A stretch of DNA of 64,000 bases from JBBDMU01 sp040905685 (GTDB lineage Bacteria; Bacteroidota; Rhodothermia; Balneolales; Natronogracilivirgulaceae). The stretch covers positions 1 through 64,000 of the forward strand of contig JBBDRB010000074.1 of the NCBI GenBank assembly GCA_040905685.1, read 5' to 3'. The notes beneath the pieces are model-generated. The model saw only the letters and a list, made by a program, of their open reading frames with translations. It searched no databases and was not told where the DNA came from. This document shows, piece after piece, positions 26,258 through 35,391 of the stretch (position 1 is its first letter; every line of letters begins with the position of its first letter). The position numbers and the translations under genes were made by a program.

Positions 26258-29059
26258 ATGATCAAAAAATTACTAACCCTATTTGCGGTGGGTATGATTT
26301 TGCTGAGCGGATCAGTAACCGCTCAGCAAAATCGATTGCCTCAGAACCATGACTACCAGGTTGTGCTGCGTGATTATCTTGCATCCCTTTCGGAATCAGA
26401 CTTTTCGGTTCCCATGCAAGATATGTCTTATGATGAAAGCTATTTGAATTCTTTATCCAATGACGAGCTGTTCGGACTTTGGATCCTGTTTCGAAGTGCC
26501 CCTCCCCAAGGGCCTATTGTGCCGGTTTACGGGCTTACCGCCTCCTCTTCTCATTTTACATTAAGTTCTATTGAAAGCAGCAGCGGCATCAGTATGGGCA
26601 GCTCTAATCACTACCCATGGTTTTCACCCGAACAAACGGCATGGTGGGCAGCCTGGGATTACCCGGGCAATCCCTATTATCGTCATAAAGGGGTAATGAA
26701 CCGGGCATTCGCTCAGGGTGTTGTGGATATGCTCATGCTCGATGACGGTCACGAAAACGGTAAATACAGCCGGTCCGATTATCTGGGGGGCACCCTGATC
26801 TGGATGGCTTATACCTATTATGTCATAAAACCGGATTTGCCGGGTCATGTTCAGGATGCCTATGAAACAGGCCTGGAGCGGTTTTTAAGCCGCCTTGAAG
26901 AGTGGGGGTCCAATAATAACATGGGCGATATGGATTCGGCAGCACACGTCGGCATGTGGTATGCGGCAAAGGCTATTGACGACGAGGATTTTTACAACAG
27001 GGTCAGGGCCCATTCACTCCGGATCCTGGATTCGGATCTGCGCGATGCCGGATACATTCAGCACGGAAATGGTTTTGATGCTTCCTATAATGGCTTTAGC
27101 CTCCATTTCATGACCTGGGCGGCTCTCGCTTCCGATAATCCCAGCCTTAAAGAAACCGTCAACAAACTCAGCGAGCTTAAGGGCCATCTGACGCTTCCGG
27201 AACCCAATGGTGATTTCTTCGGCCCCAGTCATTTTAACACCACGACTTCCGGTGACGGAGCCAATGACCAAAACGTATCGCTGAACAGGGATCTGGGCGC
27301 GGCTATGGTAGCCGATGAAGCTAAATATTTGATATGGGACGGACGCAATGGCCAGCATTACAACCTGGGCATTCCCGATCGTTCCACGATTATCGACCGG
27401 GTCCGTTTTCTTACCGGCAGGACGAACGACCACTGGAGCTCTTCGTCAACCTCACCGCGTGACTGGCACGAGACCCACTGGACCCGGGGGATCCCCTATG
27501 CCCAGGAGTATGTGGTTCCGGGCTTTTATGACGAAATGCTGCAGATAGAGAACAGCAGTAATTCGCTGAAAAAAGCCCCGTTTAGTCGTGATGAAAATTT
27601 TATAAGGCAATTCTCCGAAGACAACAAGCAAAGCGAATTTCTAAGTGCAAAATTTGACGACTACGGGGTCATACTCCATACCGGTCAGCTTGCCTGGTGG
27701 GGCGGTGGCTATGGCGGTGGTGCCCTTTCCGCCTTCTGGACACCCGGCGGCGGTTCGGTCATCCTGGGCCGTAATGCCGGTGATCAGGGACCCAACCCCG
27801 ATTCGTGGAATAACTGGAAGGAATGGCCGACCCATAGCATAGGCGGACTTTCCTCGGGTAACGATCCTTTCAGCTCGGCCAAAAACCGTGATCCTGAAAG
27901 AGATTACGCGGTCAGTGATGAGTACGCCGTCGTATCGGTCTCCGGATCCATAGGCAACAATCATAGCGGGGGGCACACGACCGGGAACAATGCCTTGCCC
28001 AACACGGTTGACTATACCCGGAATTTCAAGGTGGATTCAAATGGTTTAACCGTGGAGACCCGTATCTCCTCCGAGGGAAAAGATCAGGTAAAAGAACTGT
28101 ATGAAATAATCCCCCTGTTCCTGGGTGAGGGATCAGGCGGAAATGTCACCATCTCCCTGGAAGCCGGCGGAAACTGGCACAGCGCATCCACCAGCAGCCG
28201 CTCGAACGTCACCAGGATCAGGCTGGAGCGATATAATGAAGATGTCTACATCACATTTGATTCCCCCCGCCGCGTCCAGCTTTCACCGAATGTCTGGCAG
28301 GATGAGTATCAAAGTGATGCAAAAGCCCGGAACCTGCTGATTGACCTGCTGGAAAACAATGGCAGTACGGTCGATATGCCCAAATCGGCGCATATCAGCT
28401 ATACGGTGGGTACTTCCTCTGTAGAACCTCAGCCCATCGAAGCAATAAGCAGACCGGACGCACCCGCCATCCTGCAACCCCAGGACCTGGCTGAAGAAGT
28501 AGACGTTAATCCCGTCATCACCTGGGAAGAAGTTGAAGGGGCCGATAACTACCGGTTCAGAATGACCCTGGACAAAGATTTCGAAAACACGGAAGTGGTT
28601 ACCAGCGATATTCAGGATACGGAAATACAGCTTTATAATCTCGAGCCGGGTATGACCTACTACTATTCCGTTCAATCAAATAATGGCAGCTCTTCCGGTG
28701 AATGGGCTCCGTTACGGAGTTTCACCACGGCCGGAACTGCTGCTTCGCCTGATCCGGAGCAGGATCCGGATCAGGAGGATGAAGAGGAATTGCCGGAAAT
28801 TTATGAACTAAAGGAAAACTACCCCAACCCGTTTAATCCGACCACCCAGATAAGTTACGGGATTCCGGAAGCAAGCCATGTTACCCTGGAGATCTATGAT
28901 ATTACCGGAAGGCTGATTAGCTCTCTGGTTAACGAGGACCAGCAGGCAGGCTATCATGAGGTGAACTTCAATGCCGATGCCCTTTCAAGCGGAGTCTATA
29001 TTTACCGCTTAAAAGCCGGCGAATTCGTCAAAACCAGACAAATGACGCTGATTAAATAA
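26258..29059 (+). CDS. Secreted PL8-like putative polysaccharide lyase with T9SS sorting domain
   Basis: A 933-residue protein with a signal peptide (KK, hydrophobic core, cleavage near TAQQN at 22-25). Residues about 30-430 are helix-rich with Trp/Tyr-rich motifs (AWDYPGNPYY, RSDYLGGTLIW). Residues about 430-720 look beta-rich. A fibronectin-III-like domain lies at about 728-817, then an acidic linker, then a C-terminal type A sorting domain (YPNPFNPTT, ITGRLISSL, SGVYIYRL). GDMDSAAHVG (223-232) followed by GYIQHG and Tyr277 (His269-x7-Tyr277) resembles the catalytic stretch of PL8 lyases, which is DGSxIxH followed by YTGxYG. I infer a surface lyase or hydrolase acting on the polymer made here. 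A paralogue lies at 33.2 kb. It reads against the flanking operons, with no Shine-Dalgarno site. No named family was confirmed. Confidence 0.75.
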   Translation: MIKKLLTLFAVGMILLSGSVTAQQNRLPQNHDYQVVLRDYLASLSESDFSVPMQDMSYDESYLNSLSNDELFGLWILFRSAPPQGPIVPVYGLTASSSHFTLSSIESSSGISMGSSNHYPWFSPEQTAWWAAWDYPGNPYYRHKGVMNRAFAQGVVDMLMLDDGHENGKYSRSDYLGGTLIWMAYTYYVIKPDLPGHVQDAYETGLERFLSRLEEWGSNNNMGDMDSAAHVGMWYAAKAIDDEDFYNRVRAHSLRILDSDLRDAGYIQHGNGFDASYNGFSLHFMTWAALASDNPSLKETVNKLSELKGHLTLPEPNGDFFGPSHFNTTTSGDGANDQNVSLNRDLGAAMVADEAKYLIWDGRNGQHYNLGIPDRSTIIDRVRFLTGRTNDHWSSSSTSPRDWHETHWTRGIPYAQEYVVPGFYDEMLQIENSSNSLKKAPFSRDENFIRQFSEDNKQSEFLSAKFDDYGVILHTGQLAWWGGGYGGGALSAFWTPGGGSVILGRNAGDQGPNPDSWNNWKEWPTHSIGGLSSGNDPFSSAKNRDPERDYAVSDEYAVVSVSGSIGNNHSGGHTTGNNALPNTVDYTRNFKVDSNGLTVETRISSEGKDQVKELYEIIPLFLGEGSGGNVTISLEAGGNWHSASTSSRSNVTRIRLERYNEDVYITFDSPRRVQLSPNVWQDEYQSDAKARNLLIDLLENNGSTVDMPKSAHISYTVGTSSVEPQPIEAISRPDAPAILQPQDLAEEVDVNPVITWEEVEGADNYRFRMTLDKDFENTEVVTSDIQDTEIQLYNLEPGMTYYYSVQSNNGSSSGEWAPLRSFTTAGTAASPDPEQDPDQEDEEELPEIYELKENYPNPFNPTTQISYGIPEASHVTLEIYDITGRLISSLVNEDQQAGYHEVNFNADALSSGVYIYRLKAGEFVKTRQMTLIK

Positions 29060-29063
29060 AGGT

Positions 29064-29108
29064 AAAAGGTTGGGGTGCTGAGTGTGAGTTTCAGCCTTCA
29101 ACCTTTTT
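29064..29108. terminator. Putative bidirectional intrinsic terminator
   Basis: The arms AAAAGGTTG (29064-29072) and CAACCTTTT (29099-29107) pair perfectly, and an inner GCTGA/TCAGC pair extends the stem. The plus-strand transcript of the lyase-like gene runs into TTTTTCTTCTTTT. The minus strand has a shorter U-run. The right arm lies inside the last codons (Lys-rich tail) of the convergent WecA-like gene, so one hairpin serves both transcripts. Confidence 0.65.
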
Positions 29109-30917
29109 CTTCTTTTGGTATTTTGCTTTTCTTACCGTCTGTTTCAATTCCACAAAATCAGATCTGAACACTTTGCACGGAACCCCTGCCCTGGTGCAAC
29201 GGCTTTTAATCTCATCGATGCGCTCATCGGGCAACGTTGATATGGTTAACAGGACCTCCTCGATCTTGTATGCCTCACATATTCTCTCCAGGCTGATCCC
29301 GGAGCCCAGTACTTTCAAACCCTGTATTACGCCGTGATTTTTCCAGGGACTGTCATCGATAAAACCAATGGGATTGAGCTTTAAAGAAGGATTTTGCCGT
29401 ATCTCGCTCAAAGCCAGCCAGCCCGAGTCTCCCGCTCCGTAAAGCAGAACGTTGTGGCCCCCGCGTGAATAGGCTGAGAATATCTGCCGGAGGGCCTTAA
29501 ACGCAAACCGCGCCCCGGAAACCAGCATGATAAGGAGCAGAAAGTCAATTATAAAGACGCTGATGGAAAGGTATCCTCCCAGGTAAATCCAGCTGAACAT
29601 GCCCGCCAGCAGGCTGCTGATACCTACGGCTCCGATAACCCGGATTAATTCATTGACGCCGGCATGCCTCCAGATGCTTTTATACAACCCCAGGGCATGG
29701 AAAACGGCCAGCTTCAGGATGATGACACCGGGAGCCACCTCCATGATGGACTGTTCGATATCCAGGGTCCAGTGTTCAAATCGGATATAGTGGGCCAGTG
29801 AAAATGCTATTATGATCAGCACCAGATCCATCCCCACCCCCAGGAACTGCACACGGGATTTCAGTGCGATCGGCAGATTGGCCAAACTCAGGACTTTCTT
29901 TGCCTGGGAGGGGGGGTATACGGCCAGGCCGCTTATATAGCTTCCAAAAAACGCGAACCCTATGAACATGAGTATGAACATTAACGAAAACGGGATCAGC
30001 TCTATGTAAAAGGCCCATACGGCCAGGGCACCGCAGAAAAATGTGGCCAGCCAGAGCAGCAAGACAGTGGAGCGGTCACTCAGCCCCAGAAAAACCAACC
30101 GGTGTGAGGTATGGTCTTTCCCCCCCTTTGCCGGTGAAATGCCCCGAAAAAGCCTGTTGAAGGTTACCAGGGTAGTGTCGAAGACCGGAACAGCCACCAG
30201 GCTGACCCCGACCAGCAAAGCCGTCCATCCATCGAGCAAGGGGACACTGTGTATGAGCGCCAATATGGAACCGGCCAGCATGTAACCGAGGAAAAGACTG
30301 CCGCTGTCGCCCATGAATATTCTGGCCGGATTAAAATTGTAGAACAGAAAACCAAGCGACGCTGCGGCCGCCGAAAGGGTTAATACAGCCAGGGCCCCCC
30401 CGCCGTTGAGCATGAGCAATCCTCCGGTGATGCCCAGGCCGATTCCGGCCACCCCCGGCGATAACCCATCCATATTATCAAGCATATTGACGGAATTCGT
30501 TATACCGACAATCCAGAAAAAGGTAAGGGGCATTGAGGCCCAGACAGGCAGGGCAGGAACCAGCTCATACCCTGCCCATAACAGCAGGGTGGCCGCCAGT
30601 ATCTGCGCAAGCAATTTTACTACCGGTGACAACCGGATGCGATCATCCAGCGTCCCGGTCAGGAACATGATGGTTGCCCCGATAAAAAGCCAGCTCAGAA
30701 ACAATGACGACTCAAATAACAGAGCCGTTACAACCGAGGCAAAGATGGCAGCCCCCCCCATCAGGGCAACGGCTTGCGTATGCCAGCGGTCTCTGGCCGG
30801 GTAGGCCAACCAGCCGCATTTATGGGCCAGACGTATAACAACAGGGGTTATAACCAGTACGGATATAAAGGCAATCAGTACAGGGTTATACCCATCTGTA
30901 TTTGCGAACATGTACAT
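29091..30917 (-). CDS. Initiating phosphoglycosyltransferase (WecA/MraY type) fused to a FlaA1/CapD N-terminal region
   Basis: A 608-residue membrane protein in two parts. Residues 1-335 form a WecA/MraY-type polyprenyl-phosphate sugar-1-phosphate transferase with all key motifs: TLDDR (Asp91/92), NMLDNMDGL (144-152), FMGDSGS (about 201-207) and the cytoplasmic DHTSHR (268-273). Residues about 350-480 give four more membrane helices, and about 487-590 a Rossmann-like domain (LLYGAGDSG) like the N-terminal part of CapD/FlaA1/WbpM. The SDR catalytic domain of those enzymes is missing, and the protein ends in a Lys-rich tail. It most likely starts repeat-unit synthesis on undecaprenyl phosphate. 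The added Rossmann half may sense a nucleotide sugar or hold partners. The frame is unbroken, so the fusion is real at sequence level. Confidence 0.88.
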   Translation of the reverse strand: MYMFANTDGYNPVLIAFISVLVITPVVIRLAHKCGWLAYPARDRWHTQAVALMGGAAIFASVVTALLFESSLFLSWLFIGATIMFLTGTLDDRIRLSPVVKLLAQILAATLLLWAGYELVPALPVWASMPLTFFWIVGITNSVNMLDNMDGLSPGVAGIGLGITGGLLMLNGGGALAVLTLSAAAASLGFLFYNFNPARIFMGDSGSLFLGYMLAGSILALIHSVPLLDGWTALLVGVSLVAVPVFDTTLVTFNRLFRGISPAKGGKDHTSHRLVFLGLSDRSTVLLLWLATFFCGALAVWAFYIELIPFSLMFILMFIGFAFFGSYISGLAVYPPSQAKKVLSLANLPIALKSRVQFLGVGMDLVLIIIAFSLAHYIRFEHWTLDIEQSIMEVAPGVIILKLAVFHALGLYKSIWRHAGVNELIRVIGAVGISSLLAGMFSWIYLGGYLSISVFIIDFLLLIMLVSGARFAFKALRQIFSAYSRGGHNVLLYGAGDSGWLALSEIRQNPSLKLNPIGFIDDSPWKNHGVIQGLKVLGSGISLERICEAYKIEEVLLTISTLPDERIDEIKSRCTRAGVPCKVFRSDFVELKQTVRKAKYQKKKKVEG

Positions 30918-30970
30918 ATCAGATGTGGATTGTAAACCGGTAAGTGTAATTCAATTGGTCAGGGTGACCC

Positions 30971-31981
30971 TTACTGAAAACTTGAAACCTTTGACATCGG
31001 AACTTCCTCCTGACGGAAGAACTGGATAACCTCCTCCAAAATATCGTCCATATCGTATTTGGTGTCATAATTGATCAGGTTTTGAATTTTGCTCAGGTCC
31101 GGTGTCCGGCGACGCATATCCTCGAAACCCTGACCATACACCTTATCATAAGGGATGTGCTGAATTACAGAATGACTGCCGGTCAGCGTCTTGACACGCC
31201 GGGCAAGGTCATTCATGGTAATTTCCTTCTCACCGCCAATGTTTATTATCTCTCCTTCTGCTTTGGGGGTATGAAGCAGTTCAACACAGGCCCGTACTAC
31301 ATCCCCTACGTAGGTAAAGCAGCGTGTCTGATTGCCGTCCCCATGAACCGGAATAGGTTCGTCCATTAATGCTTTTTGTACGAAATTGGGGATCACCATG
31401 CCATAGCGACCGGTTTGCCGCGGACCTACCGTATTGAAGAAGCGGGCAATAACTACCGGCAAGCTTTTTTCATGGCTATAGGCCAGGGCCAGGAACTCAT
31501 CCATGGCCTTGGAACAGGCATAGGCCCACCGGCGTTTGTGGGTCGGACCCAGACACCAGTCGCCGCTTTCCCTGAGTTTGTGGATGCCGTTATCGTTCTC
31601 CATCATCTTGCCGTAAACCTCCGAGGTAGAAGCAACCAGGATCTTCTTATTATAATAGCAGGCCAGTTTCAATACATTTTCCGTACCATGGGTATTGGTG
31701 ATAATAGTCTCCACCGGATGTTCCATGATCAGTTTGACCCCAACAGCCGCGGCAAGATGAAAAATATAATCACACTGATCGACCAGCTGCTCCAGGGCAG
31801 GATAATCCATGACACTTCCGATTTTACAGGAAAATCGTTCGTGATTTTGCAAGTGAGCTATATTTTCCAGCTTACCTGTAGATAAATTGTCGATCACAGC
31901 AACTTCGTGGCCCATTTCCAGTAAATGATCCGCTAAATGGCTTCCAATAAACCCGGCACCGCCTGTTATAAGATATTTCAT
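30971..31981 (-). CDS. NAD-dependent epimerase/dehydratase (GalE/UXS-like SDR)
   Basis: A 336-residue extended SDR with GGAGFIG (7-13), STSEVYG (118-124) and YACSK (Tyr154, Lys158). FHLAAAVGVKLIMEHP and ARFFNTVGPRQTGRYG are typical of bacterial enzymes close to UDP-glucuronate decarboxylase and UDP-glucose 4-epimerase. The active-site approach holds an insert, LGPTHKRRWAYACSK, shared by this branch. It lies between the initiating-transferase fusion and a 178-base AT-rich gap, which may hold an extra promoter. The reaction (C4 epimerisation or decarboxylation) cannot be fixed from motifs alone. Confidence 0.88.
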   Translation of the reverse strand: MKYLITGGAGFIGSHLADHLLEMGHEVAVIDNLSTGKLENIAHLQNHERFSCKIGSVMDYPALEQLVDQCDYIFHLAAAVGVKLIMEHPVETIITNTHGTENVLKLACYYNKKILVASTSEVYGKMMENDNGIHKLRESGDWCLGPTHKRRWAYACSKAMDEFLALAYSHEKSLPVVIARFFNTVGPRQTGRYGMVIPNFVQKALMDEPIPVHGDGNQTRCFTYVGDVVRACVELLHTPKAEGEIINIGGEKEITMNDLARRVKTLTGSHSVIQHIPYDKVYGQGFEDMRRRTPDLSKIQNLINYDTKYDMDDILEEVIQFFRQEEVPMSKVSSFQ

Positions 31982-32159
31982 AAATTTTTGGTTTTTTTGA
32001 TTGTTCTCTCTCTCTTATTATTTGCTTTCTCTGATAAAATCTTTAATACAGCAACATTCCCGTTAAAAACTTCATTCGTTATATGTCTATATATTATTAA
32101 ATATTTATCTTTAATTAATTATTAATATTTTATTTAATTATATAATTAATTATAATATA
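31982..32159. promoter_or_regulatory. AT-rich gap inside the locus
   Basis: This 178-base stretch between two SDR genes is almost pure A/T at 32080-32159, unlike the gene-dense DNA around it. No ORF or hairpin terminator is evident. It could carry a secondary promoter for the SDR gene at 30971-31981, whose start lacks a Shine-Dalgarno site. No specific boxes are assigned. Confidence 0.35.
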
Positions 32160-33170
32160 TTAACCGTTTAAGGCCGGACGAAGGGCTGGTGCCTGTCCGT
32201 ATATATTTTCTAACTGCCATTCAACCGTCTCTTTTATGGCCTCTTCATTGGAGATTTTTTGACGGTAGCCTGCTTTTACGATTTTAGCCGAACTAAAATT
32301 TGTTGATGTGCAGAACTTCTCAATCCTGGCGGCCGTAATGGGGAAATCCACGCCGGTAAACTCAGCCATCAGGTCAAATGTATAGGCGAAGGGCCTGACC
32401 AGCCGCAGGGGCAGACACAAAGGACGGCCCTTCTTTTTGAGATTTCTGAAGATCATCTCTACCAGTTCTTTGGTTTGAATGACGGGATTATCCGTGACGA
32501 TGAAATCCTCGATTCCTTCCCCGTTCATGCGGTTCAGGATAAGATCATTGGCATCCAATAGATTATATATATAAGAGGTTGTCTTATACGCCTCTCCTCT
32601 GCCAATCATAAAAAAACGTCTCCGGTAGATTGCGTCAATCAGCCTGTAAATATTCGTTGAAGCCGGGTGCCTGGGACCATAAATGACCGACGGCCGGATA
32701 ACTTTTATCCTTGACTGCGGATTGTTCTGATGAAATGCATGATAAAGTTTTTCGCATTCGAACTTCGATTCGCCATAGGCAATAACAGGTGCCGTAGGCG
32801 CCTCTTCCGTTTTTGGCCTCTCAGAAGGGCCGTACACGGCAACCGTACTGTAGAAGATATGATTCAATACACCGGCGCCGGCCGAGGCCTGCAGCAGTGC
32901 GGCGGTAACTTCTTTATTATCCCTGAAGAACTCTGCTTTTGTAAGCCCCCAGTCCGCTTTGGCCGCTGCAAGATGAATAACCAGATCCACATCCTGCAAA
33001 ACAGATCCGTATTGGGAGATCCTGATGAGATCGTCCCGGATGAAGGAATCCTCCTGGCCGCCGGGAGAGGGATGGCGGTCAAATCCCGTTATATAGTGGC
33101 CCTGTCTTTTTAATTGCGGGATTAAAAAACCGGCGACATAACCGGAGGATCCTGTAACTAATATTCGCAT
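32160..33170 (-). CDS. NAD-dependent epimerase/dehydratase (extended SDR)
   Basis: A 336-residue SDR with the slightly unusual NAD loop GSSGYVAG (7-14), STVAVYG (108-114) and the catalytic YGESK (Tyr132, Lys136). IRPSVIYGPRHP follows. The C-terminal part resembles the sterol-dehydrogenase/dihydroflavonol-reductase-like branch of extended SDRs as much as sugar epimerases, so a reductase acting on a 4-keto sugar is possible. It lies 12 bases after the lyase-like gene and its ATG has no Shine-Dalgarno site. The substrate is unknown. Confidence 0.85.
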   Translation of the reverse strand: MRILVTGSSGYVAGFLIPQLKRQGHYITGFDRHPSPGGQEDSFIRDDLIRISQYGSVLQDVDLVIHLAAAKADWGLTKAEFFRDNKEVTAALLQASAGAGVLNHIFYSTVAVYGPSERPKTEEAPTAPVIAYGESKFECEKLYHAFHQNNPQSRIKVIRPSVIYGPRHPASTNIYRLIDAIYRRRFFMIGRGEAYKTTSYIYNLLDANDLILNRMNGEGIEDFIVTDNPVIQTKELVEMIFRNLKKKGRPLCLPLRLVRPFAYTFDLMAEFTGVDFPITAARIEKFCTSTNFSSAKIVKAGYRQKISNEEAIKETVEWQLENIYGQAPALRPALNG

Positions 33171-33182
33171 CGTTTTCTGGTT

Positions 33183-35375
33183 TTAATCATGTATTATATA
33201 ATGAACCTTCATTTCCTCTGACCGGGCTTTCGGGGCCTGCAACAGATCGATCAGTATATTTCGGACCCGGGCATCGCTTTGATACTGATCCTCCCAGATG
33301 CCGGAGGCAAGTTTTACATGCTGAGGTTCCGAAAATTCAATGAAAACTTCTCCCTGATGGCGCTGTATCCGGATCTGGTCGACATCCGGCCTCAGGCTGG
33401 TATCGGCTTTTATCCATTCTCCTGAGATCAGTAAGGATATCCTTGTATTGGCTTGTTCGATATTTGATGACCGTCCGCCTATGAAGACAGGGATGATTTC
33501 GTACAGCTCAGTCATCTCTTCCCCTGCCCCGGCCATGATAGCGGATTCAACGGACAGCCCTTCCGGTCCGGCCACAAAATCCCGCCGGTAATAATTGCGG
33601 GATCCCAGGGTTTCGTTCTCGGTAGTCCGGCCCCCGTCCACCTCGTTTCCTATGACGCCGAAGGCTGATACGGTAGCATTTTGCCCGTTTATCTTGTACT
33701 GCTTTTGGGGGTAGCGGTACCGCGCCGAACTAAATCCTTCCCCCGAACCCGTCTGGCCGCTGATGGCGTGGGTCGGCCATTCTCTCCAGTTTTCCCACGT
33801 ATCGGGCGCCGGACCCTGAAAGCCCCCGGTCCGGCCCAGAATAACGGACCCCGTATTCTTTGTCCAGAAAGCCGATAAAGCACCACCGCCGAACCCGGAT
33901 TGCCCACTGGTTCCACCCCACCAGGATAACCGTCCGGTATGTATAATAACCCCATATTCAGCAAATCTGGCGGCCAGAAATTCATCTTTATGCTGATCCG
34001 GCGATTCGACATCATTTTCGGGGAACCTGTGTATGAAGTTCTCATCCCGATTGAAAGGCGCCCTCCGCACGGGATCTTGTCCGGCTTCGATCTGCCGAAG
34101 TTTCTCGTAGAAACCCGGCGGATAGTATTCATGGGCATAAATAATCCCGTCGGTCCAGTGCGCCCGTTCCCACCGGCCCGGTTTGCTGTCGTTTCTTTCA
34201 AAATGATTATTGGTTCTTCTGGTCAGAAACTCAATACGATCCAGCATTTCCGCCTGCCCGGGAACACCGTGTCCGTGGCTTTGCCCGCCCCGGCCTTCCC
34301 AAATCAGGTACTTTGCCTGGTCTGATACCATGGCAATGCCGAGGTCCCGGGAAAACAGGCCCCGCTGGTCATTGGGAGAATCTCCCGATGTCGCCGTACT
34401 GAAATGACTGGGCCCGTAATAGCGGCCTTCCGGTTCCGGCAGGCTGAGGTAGGCCTTCAGTTTGCTCATCCGGTCCAGCGCCACCTTAAAAAAGTCATAT
34501 CCACTAGCCAGTGCCGCCCACCCCAGAAAGTCCAGGCTGATCCCATTGTAAGTGGGATCAAAGCCGTCGCCGTGATCGATGTAGCCGGCCGGGCGCAAAT
34601 GTTCAGACAGGATATATTCGGAATGAGCCCGGGCCCGATGTTTAAGATCCTCGTCGCCAATTGCTTTGGCCGTATACCATAACCCGACGTGGGCAAACTG
34701 ATCCATATCCGCGGCGCTGCCTCTGGGTCCCCATTCTTCGATGCGTTCAAAGAATTTGATCAGGCCGGTCTCATAGGCAGACCGGACATCGGCCGGAAGT
34801 ATGTCTTTTATCTTGTAATAGGTGTATGACAACCAGATCAGGGTGCCTCCCAAATAATCCGAACGTTTATTTTCCCCCTTTTCATGGGCTTCATCGTTCA
34901 TGATCATGTCTACGGCACAATAAACGAAGGCCCTTCTTTTTAAGGCTTCATTGCCGTAATACGGATTACCAGGATAATCCCAGGCGGACCACCAGGCCAT
35001 TTGGTCCGTGGCGATCCACGGCCGGTTGTCAGACCCGCCGCCCATCAGGATTCCCTGCTCCGATTCGATAGACTCCAGCGTAAAGTGCTTCGGTTCAACC
35101 GTTATCCCTTTGGTATCGGCAATGGGTCCCTGAGGCGGCGCCTGGCGAAACAGAATCCAGGTTTTGAACAGGTCGTCTTCACTGGAAAAATAATCAAACC
35201 CATAGGTGAGGGGACGCAGCGCGATGGCGAAATCCTCTTCCGTCAATGTTTCCAGGTAGGTCCTGAGCGTGATCTGATATTCATGATCCTGAGGCAAAAC
35301 AGAACGCTGTTCATCCGGCGCGGACCAGGGAATGAAGAGTAGAAGGAATATTACCGGTTGAAAATAATGGTTCAT
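33183..35375 (-). CDS. PL8-like putative polysaccharide lyase, no sorting domain
   Basis: A 730-residue protein with a short N-terminal hydrophobic segment (YFQPVIFLLLFIPW), probably a signal peptide, and no lipobox Cys. Over its whole length it is clearly paralogous to residues about 25-715 of the secreted protein at 26.3 kb. Shared blocks include PPQGPI, AWDYPGNPYY, RSDYLGGTLIW, DMDxxAHVG, GYIxHGxGFD, GPSHF and NWxEWPTH. The candidate catalytic pair His268/Tyr276 is kept. It lacks the fibronectin-like and type A sorting domains, so it probably stays in the periplasm. The frame starts at a GTG (35384), but the ATG at 35375 is more likely. It sits inside the operon between a GT2 and an SDR gene, where a periplasmic lyase could clear or trim polymer. 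Function is inferred. Confidence 0.75.
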   Translation of the reverse strand: MNHYFQPVIFLLLFIPWSAPDEQRSVLPQDHEYQITLRTYLETLTEEDFAIALRPLTYGFDYFSSEDDLFKTWILFRQAPPQGPIADTKGITVEPKHFTLESIESEQGILMGGGSDNRPWIATDQMAWWSAWDYPGNPYYGNEALKRRAFVYCAVDMIMNDEAHEKGENKRSDYLGGTLIWLSYTYYKIKDILPADVRSAYETGLIKFFERIEEWGPRGSAADMDQFAHVGLWYTAKAIGDEDLKHRARAHSEYILSEHLRPAGYIDHGDGFDPTYNGISLDFLGWAALASGYDFFKVALDRMSKLKAYLSLPEPEGRYYGPSHFSTATSGDSPNDQRGLFSRDLGIAMVSDQAKYLIWEGRGGQSHGHGVPGQAEMLDRIEFLTRRTNNHFERNDSKPGRWERAHWTDGIIYAHEYYPPGFYEKLRQIEAGQDPVRRAPFNRDENFIHRFPENDVESPDQHKDEFLAARFAEYGVIIHTGRLSWWGGTSGQSGFGGGALSAFWTKNTGSVILGRTGGFQGPAPDTWENWREWPTHAISGQTGSGEGFSSARYRYPQKQYKINGQNATVSAFGVIGNEVDGGRTTENETLGSRNYYRRDFVAGPEGLSVESAIMAGAGEEMTELYEIIPVFIGGRSSNIEQANTRISLLISGEWIKADTSLRPDVDQIRIQRHQGEVFIEFSEPQHVKLASGIWEDQYQSDARVRNILIDLLQAPKARSEEMKVHYIIHD

Positions 35376-35391
35376 TGGGTCCACGCCAGGT

